Positions 1 through 8,524 of a stretch of 64,000 nt of DNA are shown here, in pieces (the first letter of the stretch is position 1; each line of letters begins with the position of its first letter). Origin of the DNA: Streptomyces sp. AP-93. GTDB taxonomy: Bacteria > Actinomycetota > Actinomycetes > Streptomycetales > Streptomycetaceae. Location: assembly GCF_022808175.1 (NCBI RefSeq), contig NZ_JALGBX010000026.1, forward strand, positions 84,299 through 148,298, written 5' to 3'. The notes beneath the pieces are model-generated. The model did not search any database, was not told the DNA's origin, and saw only the letters and a list, made by a program, of their open reading frames with translations. The translations under genes were made by a program, and so were the position numbers.

Positions 1-312
1 ACAAGCACCAGCGCCGCACCCCTGTCCCCACCCGCCAGTACGTCGACCGTCACGATCGAGGGTGCAGAGGTTCGGATCCAAGGCTTCAAGTTCCTCCCTT
101 CGGAGGTCAAGGTACGTGCCGGCGCAACAGTCACCGTGATGAACGAGGACTCGGCTCCGCACACTTTGACCGCCACCGAGGACTATGCCTTCGACACCAG
201 CACGATCGAAAGCGGCGCGTCCGCCACCTTCACCGCACCGTCCAAGCCCGGCAGTTACCCGTTCTTCTGCTCCTTCCACCCGCAGATGAAGGGGACACTC
301 ATCGTCAGCTGA
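1..312 (+). CDS. Cupredoxin (plastocyanin-like) domain, 5' end outside window
   Basis: This is the last 103 codons of a secreted or lipid-anchored type I copper protein; the start and any signal peptide lie outside the window. A Ser/Thr/Pro/Ala-rich linker (about residues 1-16) is followed by a compact cupredoxin fold. The copper ligands are visible: His in the motif SAPHT, then C-S-F-H-P-Q-M near the end, giving Cys, His and Met in the classical C-x2-H-x2-M spacing. Proteins of this kind carry electrons or bind copper outside the membrane. The stop is followed by a 90-bp gap and a convergent gene. The copper-binding assignment follows from the ligands; the redox partner cannot be told. Confidence 0.85.
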   Translation, partial: TSTSAAPLSPPASTSTVTIEGAEVRIQGFKFLPSEVKVRAGATVTVMNEDSAPHTLTATEDYAFDTSTIESGASATFTAPSKPGSYPFFCSFHPQMKGTLIVS

Positions 313-402
313 ACGCTGCACGTCGCCGCCGAGACCCCAGCGCACGTCCTGCGCGAAACGCCGGGCACGGCTCGCCCAGGGAATGGACAGGCGCCATTCC
401 GT

Positions 403-1551
403 TCAGACTGTCCCCTGTGTGCCTGCGCCCACCCGGGCAGCGCCCGCAAGACGCCACAGCGGCGGCACATGCCGCAGGGGAGAAGTCACGCGCAGCACAT
501 CGAGCAGGCCGCGGGTCTCTGCGCTCGACAGGTCGAGTTCCTCGGCGATCCTGCGGGTGGTGACGTACGTGATGCCCTCGGCCAGTGTGTCGCGCTCCCA
601 AGCCGCGAAGCGGTCCCGGACGGTCTCGGCGTCCCGGAGGGCACCGAGACTGCCGGGGGTGAGCAGCGCGTCGGGGTGTGCCGCACGGTGGTGTTCGCGG
701 GCAATTTCCGAAAAGCCGCACACCCTTACGGATGCTTCCTCGGCCTCGTCCAGGCTCGAGGAGCCCCTGAGCGCGCGGGCCAAAGGGCTGAGCTCCAGGG
801 CGCGTGCCAGGCCGAGGCGGTGGACCTGACACGCCGAGTCGTCCAGCACGACCGGGCTCGGGGCGTCCCTGGTGCCGCAGACGCCACGCACGCCTCGGGC
901 CGCCGCGACGAGCATGGCGCTCGCCTCCGAAGGGTGCCATTCGAAGACCCCGAGCACGCCCTCGGTGTGCTCGGCGGTGAGGGAGAACGCAGGCCCGCCG
1001 AGCCTGGGCAGCAGCGCGGGCAGGGGCACCTCGTTGTCGAGGCCGGGCCCGGCGACGTACACGGCGGTCGGAATGCCCGTGGCCGCGCAGGCGGCGAGGG
1101 CGAGGGCATCGCCCAGCGGGCTGCGCAGGGTGGGCTCGTCCCCCCGCGCCACGATGTCGCCGCCCACGTCGACGAGGTCGATCCAGTCGGCTCCGCACCA
1201 GCGGGCGGCCGCGGCGATCTGCCGGGCCAAGCCGAGCGCGCCGTCGTACGGGTCGAGCAGCCCGAGCCGCGGCCGCAGTTCGCGGGCCAGCCTCGGTAGC
1301 AGCGATCCGGCCGGGGCGATCGGCGCGGTCGCCGGGGTGACCAGGGCGAGACCCGGGCCGGCCGGTTCGGTTCCGGTGAAGTCCGTGGCGCGGCGCGGCC
1401 CCGGTACGGGATCGACGACCAAGCGCTCCCATGCGTAGGTCAGGACGAGGGCAGGGGTGTCCGACCCGTGCATCGCGGCGTGCACCATCGCCGCCGTAAT
1501 GGCGTCACCGCCACCGCCCGCGGCGATGAGAAGTCGCTTCGTAGTCGTCAT
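403..1551 (-). CDS. DUF1152 family protein
   Basis: A 382-residue protein of the DUF1152 family, whose biochemical role is not known. The start ATG at 1551 opens MTTTKRLLIAAGGGGDA, a Gly-rich segment typical of this family's N-terminus; an upstream in-frame extension to 1668 lacks family similarity and was not used. Other family-like segments are DWIDLVDVGGDIVARGDEP in the middle and a helical C-terminal tail. The glycine loop and the acidic VDVGGD stretch suggest nucleotide or metal binding, but that is inference. It is divergent from the radical SAM gene at 1782, with 230 bp between the two starts, so the pair may share a regulatory region. Confidence 0.75.
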   Translation of the reverse strand: MTTTKRLLIAAGGGGDAITAAMVHAAMHGSDTPALVLTYAWERLVVDPVPGPRRATDFTGTEPAGPGLALVTPATAPIAPAGSLLPRLARELRPRLGLLDPYDGALGLARQIAAAARWCGADWIDLVDVGGDIVARGDEPTLRSPLGDALALAACAATGIPTAVYVAGPGLDNEVPLPALLPRLGGPAFSLTAEHTEGVLGVFEWHPSEASAMLVAAARGVRGVCGTRDAPSPVVLDDSACQVHRLGLARALELSPLARALRGSSSLDEAEEASVRVCGFSEIAREHHRAAHPDALLTPGSLGALRDAETVRDRFAAWERDTLAEGITYVTTRRIAEELDLSSAETRGLLDVLRVTSPLRHVPPLWRLAGAARVGAGTQGTV

Positions 1552-1781
1552 GGCGGACACAAATACCTCACGAATTGTCCACAGCGCCACCTCGACTGCC
1601 TTATTTTTCCGGGCAATTGAGGAGGTAAGCCACCCACCTGCAAAAAGTACATATGAACCTCCATGCACCCAAAGCCATTTTGGATTAATTGCACTACAGA
1701 AATTCGCTCACCGCCCACCTAGGGTGACGCATTGTCACGAACCAGTGATCTGTCAATCCTGAAGGTGAGTCAACTTCCCCC

Positions 1782-3179
1782 ATGACGACGACCGTTCCGC
1801 TCCCGACCCCGACGCTCCGGGGTTTACTTCCGGTCACCGAGCCGGAGACCCCGTACGACCAATACGTGTACGCCTACCCTCACCAGAAGGCGTACCGCCT
1901 GCTGGAGAACGGTCCGCTGCTGAGCGACCTGTGGTCCAAGGAACGGCTCGACAGCCTGTCGCTCTACGCGCATATACCCTTCTGCGAGATGCGCTGCGGC
2001 TTCTGCAACCTGTTCACCCGCACGGGCGCCCCCGAGGACGTCACCCGTGACTTCCTCGGCACCCTGGAGCGTCAAGCCCGGGTGACCAGAGAGGCGTTGG
2101 AGGCCAAGGGAGAGCCGATCCGGTTCACGCTCGCGGCGTTCGGCGGGGGCACCCCCACCTACCTGACGGCGGACGAGCTGACCCGGCTCTGCGACATCAG
2201 CGAGCACATCATGGGCGCCGATCTCAAGGCCGCCTCCTGGTCGGTGGAGACCTCCCCGGCTACGGCGACCGCCGACCGGATCGCCGTCCTCGCCGAGCGC
2301 GGTGCGACCCGGCTGAGCATCGGGGTGCAGAGCTTCATCGACGAGGAGGCCCGCGCGGCGGTCCGTCCGCAGAAGCGCGAGGAGGTCGAAACGGCGCTCG
2401 CCCTCCTCAAGGAGGCGAAGTTCCCGATCCTCAACATCGACCTCATCTACGGCATCGACGGCCAGACCGAGCGCACCTTCAAGGTCTCCCTGGACGCCGC
2501 GCTCGCCTGGGAGCCGGAGGAGGTCTACCTGTATCCGCTGTACGTACGCCCGCTGACCGGACTCGCCACCCGCCACGCCAAGACGCTCCAGGACTGGAAC
2601 GAGCAGCGGCTGCGGCTCTACCGCTACGGCCGCGACTATCTGCTCTCCGCGGGGTACGAGCAGACCTCGATGCGCGTCTTCCGGCGCATCGGCACGGCCG
2701 CCGTCGAGGACGCCGACGGCAACAGCATCAGCGAGTACAACCAGCAGGCCGGCATGGTCGGACTCGGCGTCGGCGCCCGCTCGTTCACCACCGACCTGCA
2801 CTACACCACCGACTACGCGGTCGCGGTCCCCGAGGTGCGGCGCATCATCGACGACTACATCGCCACCCCGACCGAGCAGTTCCGGCGCGCGCAGTGGGCC
2901 TTCCGGATGGACGAGGGCGAGCTGCGCCGGATGTACGTCCTCCAGCACCTGCTGGAGTCGACCGGGATGCGCACCGCCGCCTACGAGCAGCGCTTCGCCA
3001 CCCGCTTCGAGGACGACTTCGCGCCCCAGCTCGGAACGCTGCTGGAGAAGAACTGGCTCCGGGAGAAGGACGGGACGCTGGGGCTGACCCTGGAGGGAAT
3101 GGCCTGGGCCGACGCGGTCGGCCCGATGTTCTTCTCGTCCCGGGTACGCGAGAACATGACGTCCTACCAGGACAGGTAG
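1782..3179 (+). CDS. STM4012-like radical SAM protein (HemN/HemW-related), with a TTA codon
   Basis: A 465-residue radical SAM enzyme. The cluster motif C-E-M-R-C-G-F-C gives the CxxxCxxC arrangement for a 4Fe-4S cluster plus SAM. The glycine motif FGGGTPT and the ETSPAT and SIGVQSF segments match the HemN/HemW fold. The N-terminal block YDQYVYAYPHQKAYRLL and the tail-like C-terminal half resemble the STM4012 subfamily rather than true coproporphyrinogen dehydrogenase. That subfamily's substrate is unknown. Codon 15 (1824-1826) is TTA, which in Streptomyces needs the bldA tRNA-Leu, so translation may be limited to late growth or development. It is divergent from the DUF1152 gene and convergent with the DMT exporter. 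Confidence 0.85.
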   Translation: MTTTVPLPTPTLRGLLPVTEPETPYDQYVYAYPHQKAYRLLENGPLLSDLWSKERLDSLSLYAHIPFCEMRCGFCNLFTRTGAPEDVTRDFLGTLERQARVTREALEAKGEPIRFTLAAFGGGTPTYLTADELTRLCDISEHIMGADLKAASWSVETSPATATADRIAVLAERGATRLSIGVQSFIDEEARAAVRPQKREEVETALALLKEAKFPILNIDLIYGIDGQTERTFKVSLDAALAWEPEEVYLYPLYVRPLTGLATRHAKTLQDWNEQRLRLYRYGRDYLLSAGYEQTSMRVFRRIGTAAVEDADGNSISEYNQQAGMVGLGVGARSFTTDLHYTTDYAVAVPEVRRIIDDYIATPTEQFRRAQWAFRMDEGELRRMYVLQHLLESTGMRTAAYEQRFATRFEDDFAPQLGTLLEKNWLREKDGTLGLTLEGMAWADAVGPMFFSSRVRENMTSYQDR

Positions 3180-3207
3180 GAGGCGGGCCGGCTGCCGACG
3201 CTGTGTG

Positions 3208-4110
3208 TCAGCCGGCGACGCGCTCGGGCTCGGGCCGGGGCTCCGCCCCGGCCCGGCGGCTGTGCGGCACGGATACGAGAACCAGTCCACCCAGCAGCAG
3301 CCCGGCACCGGCCGCGGCGAGCGGCCCGGGCCGCTCGCCGAGCAGCGCCACTCCGAGCACGGTGGCGACCAGCGGCTCGGTCAGGCTCAGGGTCCCCGTG
3401 GTGGCGGCACTGAGCCGCCCGACGCCCCGGGTGAACAGCAGATAGCCGAGCGCGGTCGTACCGAGGGCGAGCCAGCCGATGAGTGCGACCGCGCGCGGGG
3501 TGCCCAGTCCCTCCGGGGCCACCAGCAGATAAGGAGAAACCAGCAGCCCCGCGCACAGCACGCTCACCGGAGCCGCCGCACCGAGGTCCGCGCCCATGGA
3601 GCCCAGCTCCTTGGTCGCGGCGATGTAGACGCCGAAGCTCGCCCCGGCCACCACCCCGCACAACACGCCCAGCACATCGGCCCGCGACCCGCTGCCGGGC
3701 AACAGCAGCAAACCGATCCCGGCAACGGCGCAGGCCGTACCCCACAGCCAGCGCGAAGCGAACCGCTCACCGGACAGCAGGCGCGCACACAGGCCGCTGA
3801 CCACAGGTACGGTCCCGAAGGCTACGGCGGTCGCCAGAGCCGCGCCGGAACGCTCGACGGCCTGCAGGAAGCAGACCTGGAAGGCGGCCGTGACCAGCAC
3901 GCACAGGCCGAGCCAACTCCGCACCCCAGGGCGGGTGAGGGTGCGCAGCCCCGCCGGACGCACCGTCAGCAGGCTGAGCACCAGCCCGCCCAGCAGCATC
4001 CGGGCGGCGCCGAGCGACACCGGGTGCGTCCCGGTGTCGGCCCAGATCTGGGCCGGCCCGACGGTGCCCCACAGCACCGCCGCCACCAGCACGTTTCCCA
4101 CAGCGCCCAC
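3208..4110 (-). CDS. EamA/DMT superfamily transporter
   Basis: A 300-residue integral membrane protein built from two repeats of about five hydrophobic helices, as in EamA (DUF6) drug/metabolite exporters. The first repeat opens with VLVAAVLWGTVGPAQ, a typical EamA start; the second begins around VLGVLCGVVAGASFGVYIAATKE in the middle of the protein. It probably exports a small metabolite through the cytoplasmic membrane; the substrate cannot be read from sequence. Its 3' end lies 28 bp from the stop of the radical SAM gene (convergent). The C-terminus is short, charged and Arg-rich. Confidence 0.85.
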   Translation of the reverse strand: MGAVGNVLVAAVLWGTVGPAQIWADTGTHPVSLGAARMLLGGLVLSLLTVRPAGLRTLTRPGVRSWLGLCVLVTAAFQVCFLQAVERSGAALATAVAFGTVPVVSGLCARLLSGERFASRWLWGTACAVAGIGLLLLPGSGSRADVLGVLCGVVAGASFGVYIAATKELGSMGADLGAAAPVSVLCAGLLVSPYLLVAPEGLGTPRAVALIGWLALGTTALGYLLFTRGVGRLSAATTGTLSLTEPLVATVLGVALLGERPGPLAAAGAGLLLGGLVLVSVPHSRRAGAEPRPEPERVAG

Positions 4111-4306
4111 GACAACCCCCGCTCCCCAGCCCTGAATGTGGCGAACATATCCGGGGCCGACCAGGCAGACCTAGTGGGCGAAACCATGAGATCTCCGGCC
4201 CTCACCCCCGCCGGGCCGTGGGTTCACACAACGCTGCCGCGGCACCAGCGGCGCGGAGGCCGGGCCGTACACGTGGGGGCAGCGACTGCCCCTGAACAGC
4301 GCGAAG

Positions 4307-4333
4307 GCGCACCTTGACCGGGTCAAGGTGCGC
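4307..4333. repeat. 27-bp near-perfect palindrome
   Basis: Two 13-bp arms, GCGCACCTTGACC and its exact complement, flank a single G. As RNA this gives an 11-bp stem with a five-base CCGGG loop. It lies between the DMT exporter and tRNA-Pro. It may be a factor-independent terminator without a U tract or a recombination/protein-binding site; nothing in the sequence decides between these. Confidence 0.6.
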
Positions 4334-4385
4334 TTCGGACCCAGTCAAGTGCGCTGGTCCCATCTGGTCCCCAGAAACGATCAAA

Positions 4386-4415
4386 AGGCCGTGTCGGATT
4401 CCTCCGATACGGCCT
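4386..4415 (-). terminator. Terminator of tRNA-Pro
   Basis: Arms AGGCCGTGTCGGA (4386-4398) and TCCGATACGGCCT (4403-4415) pair over 13 bp (one G-U) around a four-base loop. Read on the minus strand the hairpin is followed by TTTTGATC. It starts about 20 bp beyond the 3' end of the tRNA, the usual place for its terminator. Confidence 0.8.
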
Positions 4416-4436
4416 CTGACCTGCGACTCTTTCGAG

Positions 4437-4510
<74 letters not shown>

Positions 4511-4629
4511 ATGTGCTTCTGATCTGGGGTTTCCCCCGTCTCGGCGGCACATGCAGAACATTACCCCACAGTGAGGGGTGTCCATGCACCGGTTATCGGC
4601 GGGAGGGGGGAGGAAGAGAGGATGAAGGG

Positions 4630-5145
4630 GTGAACGCACGGGATCGGGACGGTGAGGGGCGGGCGCGGAGCGCGCGGCCCAGGGACGGGCTGGGACGGCC
4701 GCTGCCCTACGGGGCCCAAGGGGTGGAGCGGCAGCCCGAGGGAGTGGTGCGGTCGCCCGGGGAGACGGTGGCGCAGGCGCAGCTGCTGCTGGACGCCGGG
4801 ATGCCCTTCCACGCGCACGAGGTGTTCGAGGACGCCTGGAAGTCGGGGCCCGATGCCGAGGCGCTGCTGTGGCGGGCGCTGGCGCAGCTGGCGGTCGGGC
4901 TGACGCACGCCGCGCGCGGGAACGCGGTCGGCGGGGCCCGGCTGCTGCGCCGCGGAGCGGATGCCCTGGCCCTGGCCGGGCGGGAAGCAGCCGGGGCCGG
5001 GGCAGCGCCCGGGCGCCCTTACGGGATGGACCTGGTCGGGCTGGTCAGCTGGGCCCGGGAGCTGGCGGGGCGGGTGGAGGCCGGAGCGGTCGTCGACGCC
5101 GCCGCCGAGGCGCCGCACCTCACGGGCGGCCCCGGCCCGGTCTGA
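4630..5145 (+). CDS. DUF309 domain protein
   Basis: A 171-residue protein with the DUF309 helical core, seen in LLDAGMPFHAHEVFEDAWK followed by a leucine-rich second helix ending in ARLLRRGADAL. The conserved His/Glu residues in FHAHEVFED are characteristic of the family, which has no established function. I chose the GTG at 4630 because a purine-rich GGAAGAGAGGATGAAGGGG precedes it; the in-frame upstream ATG at 4468 would read through the tRNA gene. The first 45 residues are charged, Arg/Gly-rich and probably disordered. Confidence 0.8.
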   Translation: MNARDRDGEGRARSARPRDGLGRPLPYGAQGVERQPEGVVRSPGETVAQAQLLLDAGMPFHAHEVFEDAWKSGPDAEALLWRALAQLAVGLTHAARGNAVGGARLLRRGADALALAGREAAGAGAAPGRPYGMDLVGLVSWARELAGRVEAGAVVDAAAEAPHLTGGPGPV

Positions 5146-5258
5146 GCCCGGGGCGACACCGGCGGACGGTCCGGCCCCGCCGGGGCGGCGCGGCGCGGGC
5201 CGGGCCGGACCGGGCCCTCGGGCTCCTCGGGCGGTGCCGGTCCAACGCCCGGCCAGGG

Positions 5259-5648
5259 CTACGCCGGCTGGAGGAGGTCCCAGCGGTTTCCGTAGAGGTC
5301 CTGGAAGACGGCGACCGAGCCGTACGTCTCGTGGCGCGGCTCCTCCAGGAAGCGGACGCCCTCGGCGGTCATCCGGGCGTGGTCGGCGGCGAAGTCGTCG
5401 GTGTAGAGGAAGAAGCCGACCCGGCCGCCCGTCTGGTCGCCGACGCGGGAGCGCTGGGCGTCGTCCTTGGCGCGGGCCAGCAGGAGGGCGGACTCCTTGG
5501 CGCCCGGCGGGCGCACCACGACCCAGCGGGATCCGTCCGGGCGCGGGGTGTCCTCGGCGAGGTCGAAGCCGAGCGCGCGGGTGTAGAAGTCGATGGCCTC
5601 GTCGTAGTCGTGGACCACGAGGGCGGTGAGGGCGAGGTGGGAGGACAT
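5259..5648 (-). CDS. VOC-family (glyoxalase-like) protein
   Basis: A 129-residue single vicinal-oxygen-chelate domain: the N-terminal beta-alpha-beta unit LTALVVHDYDEAIDFYTRALGF and a C-terminal repeat ending FQDLYGNRWDLLQP, which has the usual D-x-x-G-N-x-W finish. Members bind a divalent metal and act as dioxygenases, isomerases or resistance proteins; the substrate here is unknown. ATG at 5648 is chosen because an upstream in-frame ATG adds unconserved residues. It lies just before (left of) lutC on the same strand, 4 bp from the lutC stop codon, so it may be read as the promoter-distal gene of the lut transcript. Confidence 0.8.
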   Translation of the reverse strand: MSSHLALTALVVHDYDEAIDFYTRALGFDLAEDTPRPDGSRWVVVRPPGAKESALLLARAKDDAQRSRVGDQTGGRVGFFLYTDDFAADHARMTAEGVRFLEEPRHETYGSVAVFQDLYGNRWDLLQPA

Positions 5649-5652
5649 GCCC

Positions 5653-6285
5653 TCATTGTGCGCCGAGGAGGACCACCTCCAGGGTGCGGGGACCGTGCAC
5701 GCCCTCCACCCGGTCAAGCTCGATGTCGCTGGTGGCGGAGGGGCCCGAGATCCAGGTCAGGGGGCGGGTGGGGTCCAGGAGCGGCAGCGCGCGGGGGACG
5801 GAGTCCACCACCTGGCCGGGGACGCGGACCACGCAGATGTGATGGTCCGGGATCAGCGTGATCCGGCGCCTCCCCTGCTCCGGGCCGCCGTCGAGGACGA
5901 TCGTGCCGGTCTCCGCGATCGCGAGGGCGCAGCCGGTCACCACGCTGTCCACCGCGTCCAGTTGGTGCGGGGTGGAGGCCGCGCGGTCGTGGATCCGGGT
6001 CGCGTCGACGGCCGCCGTCCAGTACGGGGGCAGCCCGGGCGGAACCAGGACCGACGCGGAGCCCCGCTCGGCGAGGAGCCGCATCAGCAGCACGGCGATG
6101 CCGTCCTCGTCGACCCGGTGGACCTTCGCGCGGTACTCCGCGAGGTTCGCGGCGAGCAGGTCCACGCTCTCGGCGGGGGTGCGGGCGCCGTGGACCGGGA
6201 GGTAGTCCCGGGGGATCGCGGTGTCCGGGCGCGGCTCGGGCAGGGCCCGGCGGATGCGGGCCAGGATCTGCTCCCTGGCGCTCAC
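5653..6285 (-). CDS. lutC: Lactate utilization protein LutC
   Basis: A 210-residue LUD-domain protein, third subunit of the LutABC iron-sulfur complex that oxidises L-lactate to pyruvate. The family pattern is visible in TGCALAIAETGTIVLDGG, followed by IPDHHICVVRVPGQVV. The GTG start at 6285 follows GAAGGAGG and overlaps the lutB stop by four bases (GTGA), showing translational coupling. The order lutA-lutB-lutC on the minus strand is the standard operon order. Confidence 0.92.
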   Translation of the reverse strand: MSAREQILARIRRALPEPRPDTAIPRDYLPVHGARTPAESVDLLAANLAEYRAKVHRVDEDGIAVLLMRLLAERGSASVLVPPGLPPYWTAAVDATRIHDRAASTPHQLDAVDSVVTGCALAIAETGTIVLDGGPEQGRRRITLIPDHHICVVRVPGQVVDSVPRALPLLDPTRPLTWISGPSATSDIELDRVEGVHGPRTLEVVLLGAQ

Positions 6286-7754
6286 GGGCGTGCCTCCTTC
6301 TCGCGCGCCGCCCACCAGTCGCGGAACGAGCGCTCCGGGAGCTCCGGCAGCTCCCGGCTGTCGGTCCAGGCCCGCCCGGGCCCCGGCAGCCGGCGCGGTC
6401 GCAGCCGCCGGGCACGGGCCAGCAGCCGCTCCCCCGCGCGCAGCGCGCCCGGACGGTCGAGCAGGAGCCGGGCGGCCCGCATCGCGGCGCGCTCGGCGGT
6501 GTGGCCGTCGGCGGGGCGGATGCGGACCCGGATGCCCTCGCGGGTCACCGGGCCGCCCTGGGCGACCCGTTCGCGCAGGTGGACCAGTACCTCGGGGATG
6601 TCGATGGCGACCGGGCAGACTTCGTAGCAGGCCCCGCACAGGGTGGAGGCGTAGGGCAGGGTGGCGTCGATCTCGCTCCCGGTACCCCGGAGTTGGGGGC
6701 TGAGAATGGCGCCGATCGGGCCGGGGTAGACGGAGCCGTAGGCGTGGCCGCCGGCGCGCTCGTACACCGGGCAGACGTTGAGGCAGGCGGAGCAGCGGAT
6801 GCAGCGCAGGGCCTGGCGGCCCACCGCGTCGGCGAGGGTGTCGGTGCGGCCGTTGTCGAGGAGGACGAGGTGGAAGACGGAGGGGCCGTCGCCGTCGATG
6901 ACCCCGGTCCACATGGTCGTGTACGGGTTCATCCGCTCGGCCGTCGAGGAGCGGGGCAGGGTCTGGAGGAAGATCTCCAGGTCGCGGAAGGTCGGGATCA
7001 CCTTCTCGATGCCGACGACCGAGATCAGGGTCTCGGGCAGGGTCAGGCACATCCGGCCGTTGCCCTCGGACTCGAAGACGACCAGGGTGCCGGTCTCGGC
7101 GACCATGAAGTTGGCGCCGGAGACGGCGACTTTGGCGCGCAGGAACTTCTCGCGCAGGTGCAGCCGGGCGGCTTCGGCGAGCTCGCGCGGGTCGTCGCCC
7201 AGTCCGTCGGGGGCCGGACGGCCCCAGGCGCCCATCTCCGCGGCGAAGATGTCGCGGATCTCGCCGCGGTTGCGGTGGATGGCCGGGACCAGGATGTGGG
7301 AGGGCCGGTCGTGGCCGAGCTGGACGATGAGCTCGGCCAGGTCGGTCTCGTACGCGGCGATCCCGGCCGCCTCCAGGGCCTCGTTCAGGCCGATCTCCTG
7401 GGTGGCCATGGACTTGACCTTGACGACTTCCTTCTCCCCGGTGGCCCGGACCAGTTCCGTCACGATGCGGTTGGCCTCGTCGGCGTCGGCCGCCCAGTGG
7501 ACGGTGCCGCCCGCGGCGGTGACGGCGGCCTCCAGCTGGAGCAGGTAGCGGTCGAGGTGCGCCAGCGTGTGGTCCTTGACCGCCTTGCCGGCCGCGCGCA
7601 GCCGGTCCCAGTCCTCCAGTTCGGCGACGGCCCGCGCCCGCTTGTCGCGGATGGTGTGCGTGGCGTGGCGGAGGTTGGCGCGCAGCACCTCGTCCCGTAC
7701 GGCTTCGCGGGCCGCGTGGGGGAACGCCGGCATGCCCAGATGGGTCCCCGTCAT
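6282..7754 (-). CDS. lutB: Lactate utilization protein LutB (iron-sulfur subunit)
   Basis: A 490-residue protein with an N-terminal LUD domain (about residues 70-300, with ANFMVAETGTLVVFESEGN) and a C-terminal double 4Fe-4S ferredoxin part. The cluster cysteines are in CIRCSACLNVCP and CGACYEVCP. LutB receives electrons from lactate oxidation in the LutABC complex, probably passing them to quinone. ATG 7754 overlaps the lutA stop by four bases (ATGA). Length and domain order agree with family members. The far C-terminus is Arg-rich. Confidence 0.93.
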   Translation of the reverse strand: MTGTHLGMPAFPHAAREAVRDEVLRANLRHATHTIRDKRARAVAELEDWDRLRAAGKAVKDHTLAHLDRYLLQLEAAVTAAGGTVHWAADADEANRIVTELVRATGEKEVVKVKSMATQEIGLNEALEAAGIAAYETDLAELIVQLGHDRPSHILVPAIHRNRGEIRDIFAAEMGAWGRPAPDGLGDDPRELAEAARLHLREKFLRAKVAVSGANFMVAETGTLVVFESEGNGRMCLTLPETLISVVGIEKVIPTFRDLEIFLQTLPRSSTAERMNPYTTMWTGVIDGDGPSVFHLVLLDNGRTDTLADAVGRQALRCIRCSACLNVCPVYERAGGHAYGSVYPGPIGAILSPQLRGTGSEIDATLPYASTLCGACYEVCPVAIDIPEVLVHLRERVAQGGPVTREGIRVRIRPADGHTAERAAMRAARLLLDRPGALRAGERLLARARRLRPRRLPGPGRAWTDSRELPELPERSFRDWWAAREKEARP

Positions 7755-8515
7755 ACGAGTGGTTCCTCTTCCGTGGCGGCCAGGATCTCGGCGAGGTGCA
7801 GGGCCCGCAGCGGGGCGCCCCGGCGGCGCAGGATGCCGTCGAGGTGGGCGAGGCAGGAGTTGTCGGCCCCGCAGAGCACTTCGGCGCCCGTGGAGAGCGC
7901 GTGGGCGGTCTTGTCGGTGCCCATCGCGGCCGATACGTCGGGGTTCTTGACGGCGAAGGTCCCGCCGAAGCCGCAGCACTCCTCGGCGCCGGGCAGTTCG
8001 CGCAGTTCCAGTCCGCGTACGGCGGCCAGCAGCCGCCGGGGCCGGTCCCCGAGTCCGAGGCCGCGCAGGCCGTGGCAGGAGGGGTTGTAGGTGACGGTGT
8101 GCGGGAAGTACGCGCCGACGTCGGTCACCCCGAGGACGTCGACCAGGAACTCGGTGAGCTCGTACACGCGCGGTACGAGGTCTTCGGCCAGCGCGGTCAG
8201 GGCGGGTCCCCGGCCCTCGGCCTCGGCCGCGCGCCCGATCCGGGGGTAGTGGGAGCGGATCATGGCCGCGCAGGAACCGGACGGGGTGACCACGTACTCG
8301 TACCCGGCGAAGGCCTCGGCGGTACGCCGGACCAGTGGTTCGGCCTCGCGCCGGTAGCCGGTGTTGTACTGCGGCTGGCCGCAGCAGCTCTGCGCGGCGG
8401 GGAAGTCCACGGTGACCCCGAGCCGCTCCAGGAGGCGGACGACGGCGATGCCCGTGCGCGGGTAGAGCGCGTCGTTGACGCAGGTGACGAACAGGGCGGC
8501 GCGCATGATGGGCAC
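7751..8515 (-). CDS. lutA: Lactate utilization protein LutA (CCG-domain subunit)
   Basis: A 254-residue protein of two CCG (cysteine-rich) domains like those in GlpC and heterodisulfide reductase subunit B. The motifs SCCGQPQYNTGY and, in the second half, SCHGLRGLGLG and ECCGFGGTFAVKNPDVS are present; they bind iron-sulfur clusters. LutA is the first gene of lutABC, used for growth on L-lactate. Its start is only 9 bp from the oppositely oriented cobF start, so the two promoters must overlap the neighbouring coding starts. A second in-frame ATG at codon 4 is an alternative start. Confidence 0.93.
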   Translation of the reverse strand: MPIMRAALFVTCVNDALYPRTGIAVVRLLERLGVTVDFPAAQSCCGQPQYNTGYRREAEPLVRRTAEAFAGYEYVVTPSGSCAAMIRSHYPRIGRAAEAEGRGPALTALAEDLVPRVYELTEFLVDVLGVTDVGAYFPHTVTYNPSCHGLRGLGLGDRPRRLLAAVRGLELRELPGAEECCGFGGTFAVKNPDVSAAMGTDKTAHALSTGAEVLCGADNSCLAHLDGILRRRGAPLRALHLAEILAATEEEPLV

Positions 8516-8524
8516 AATAGCCCG

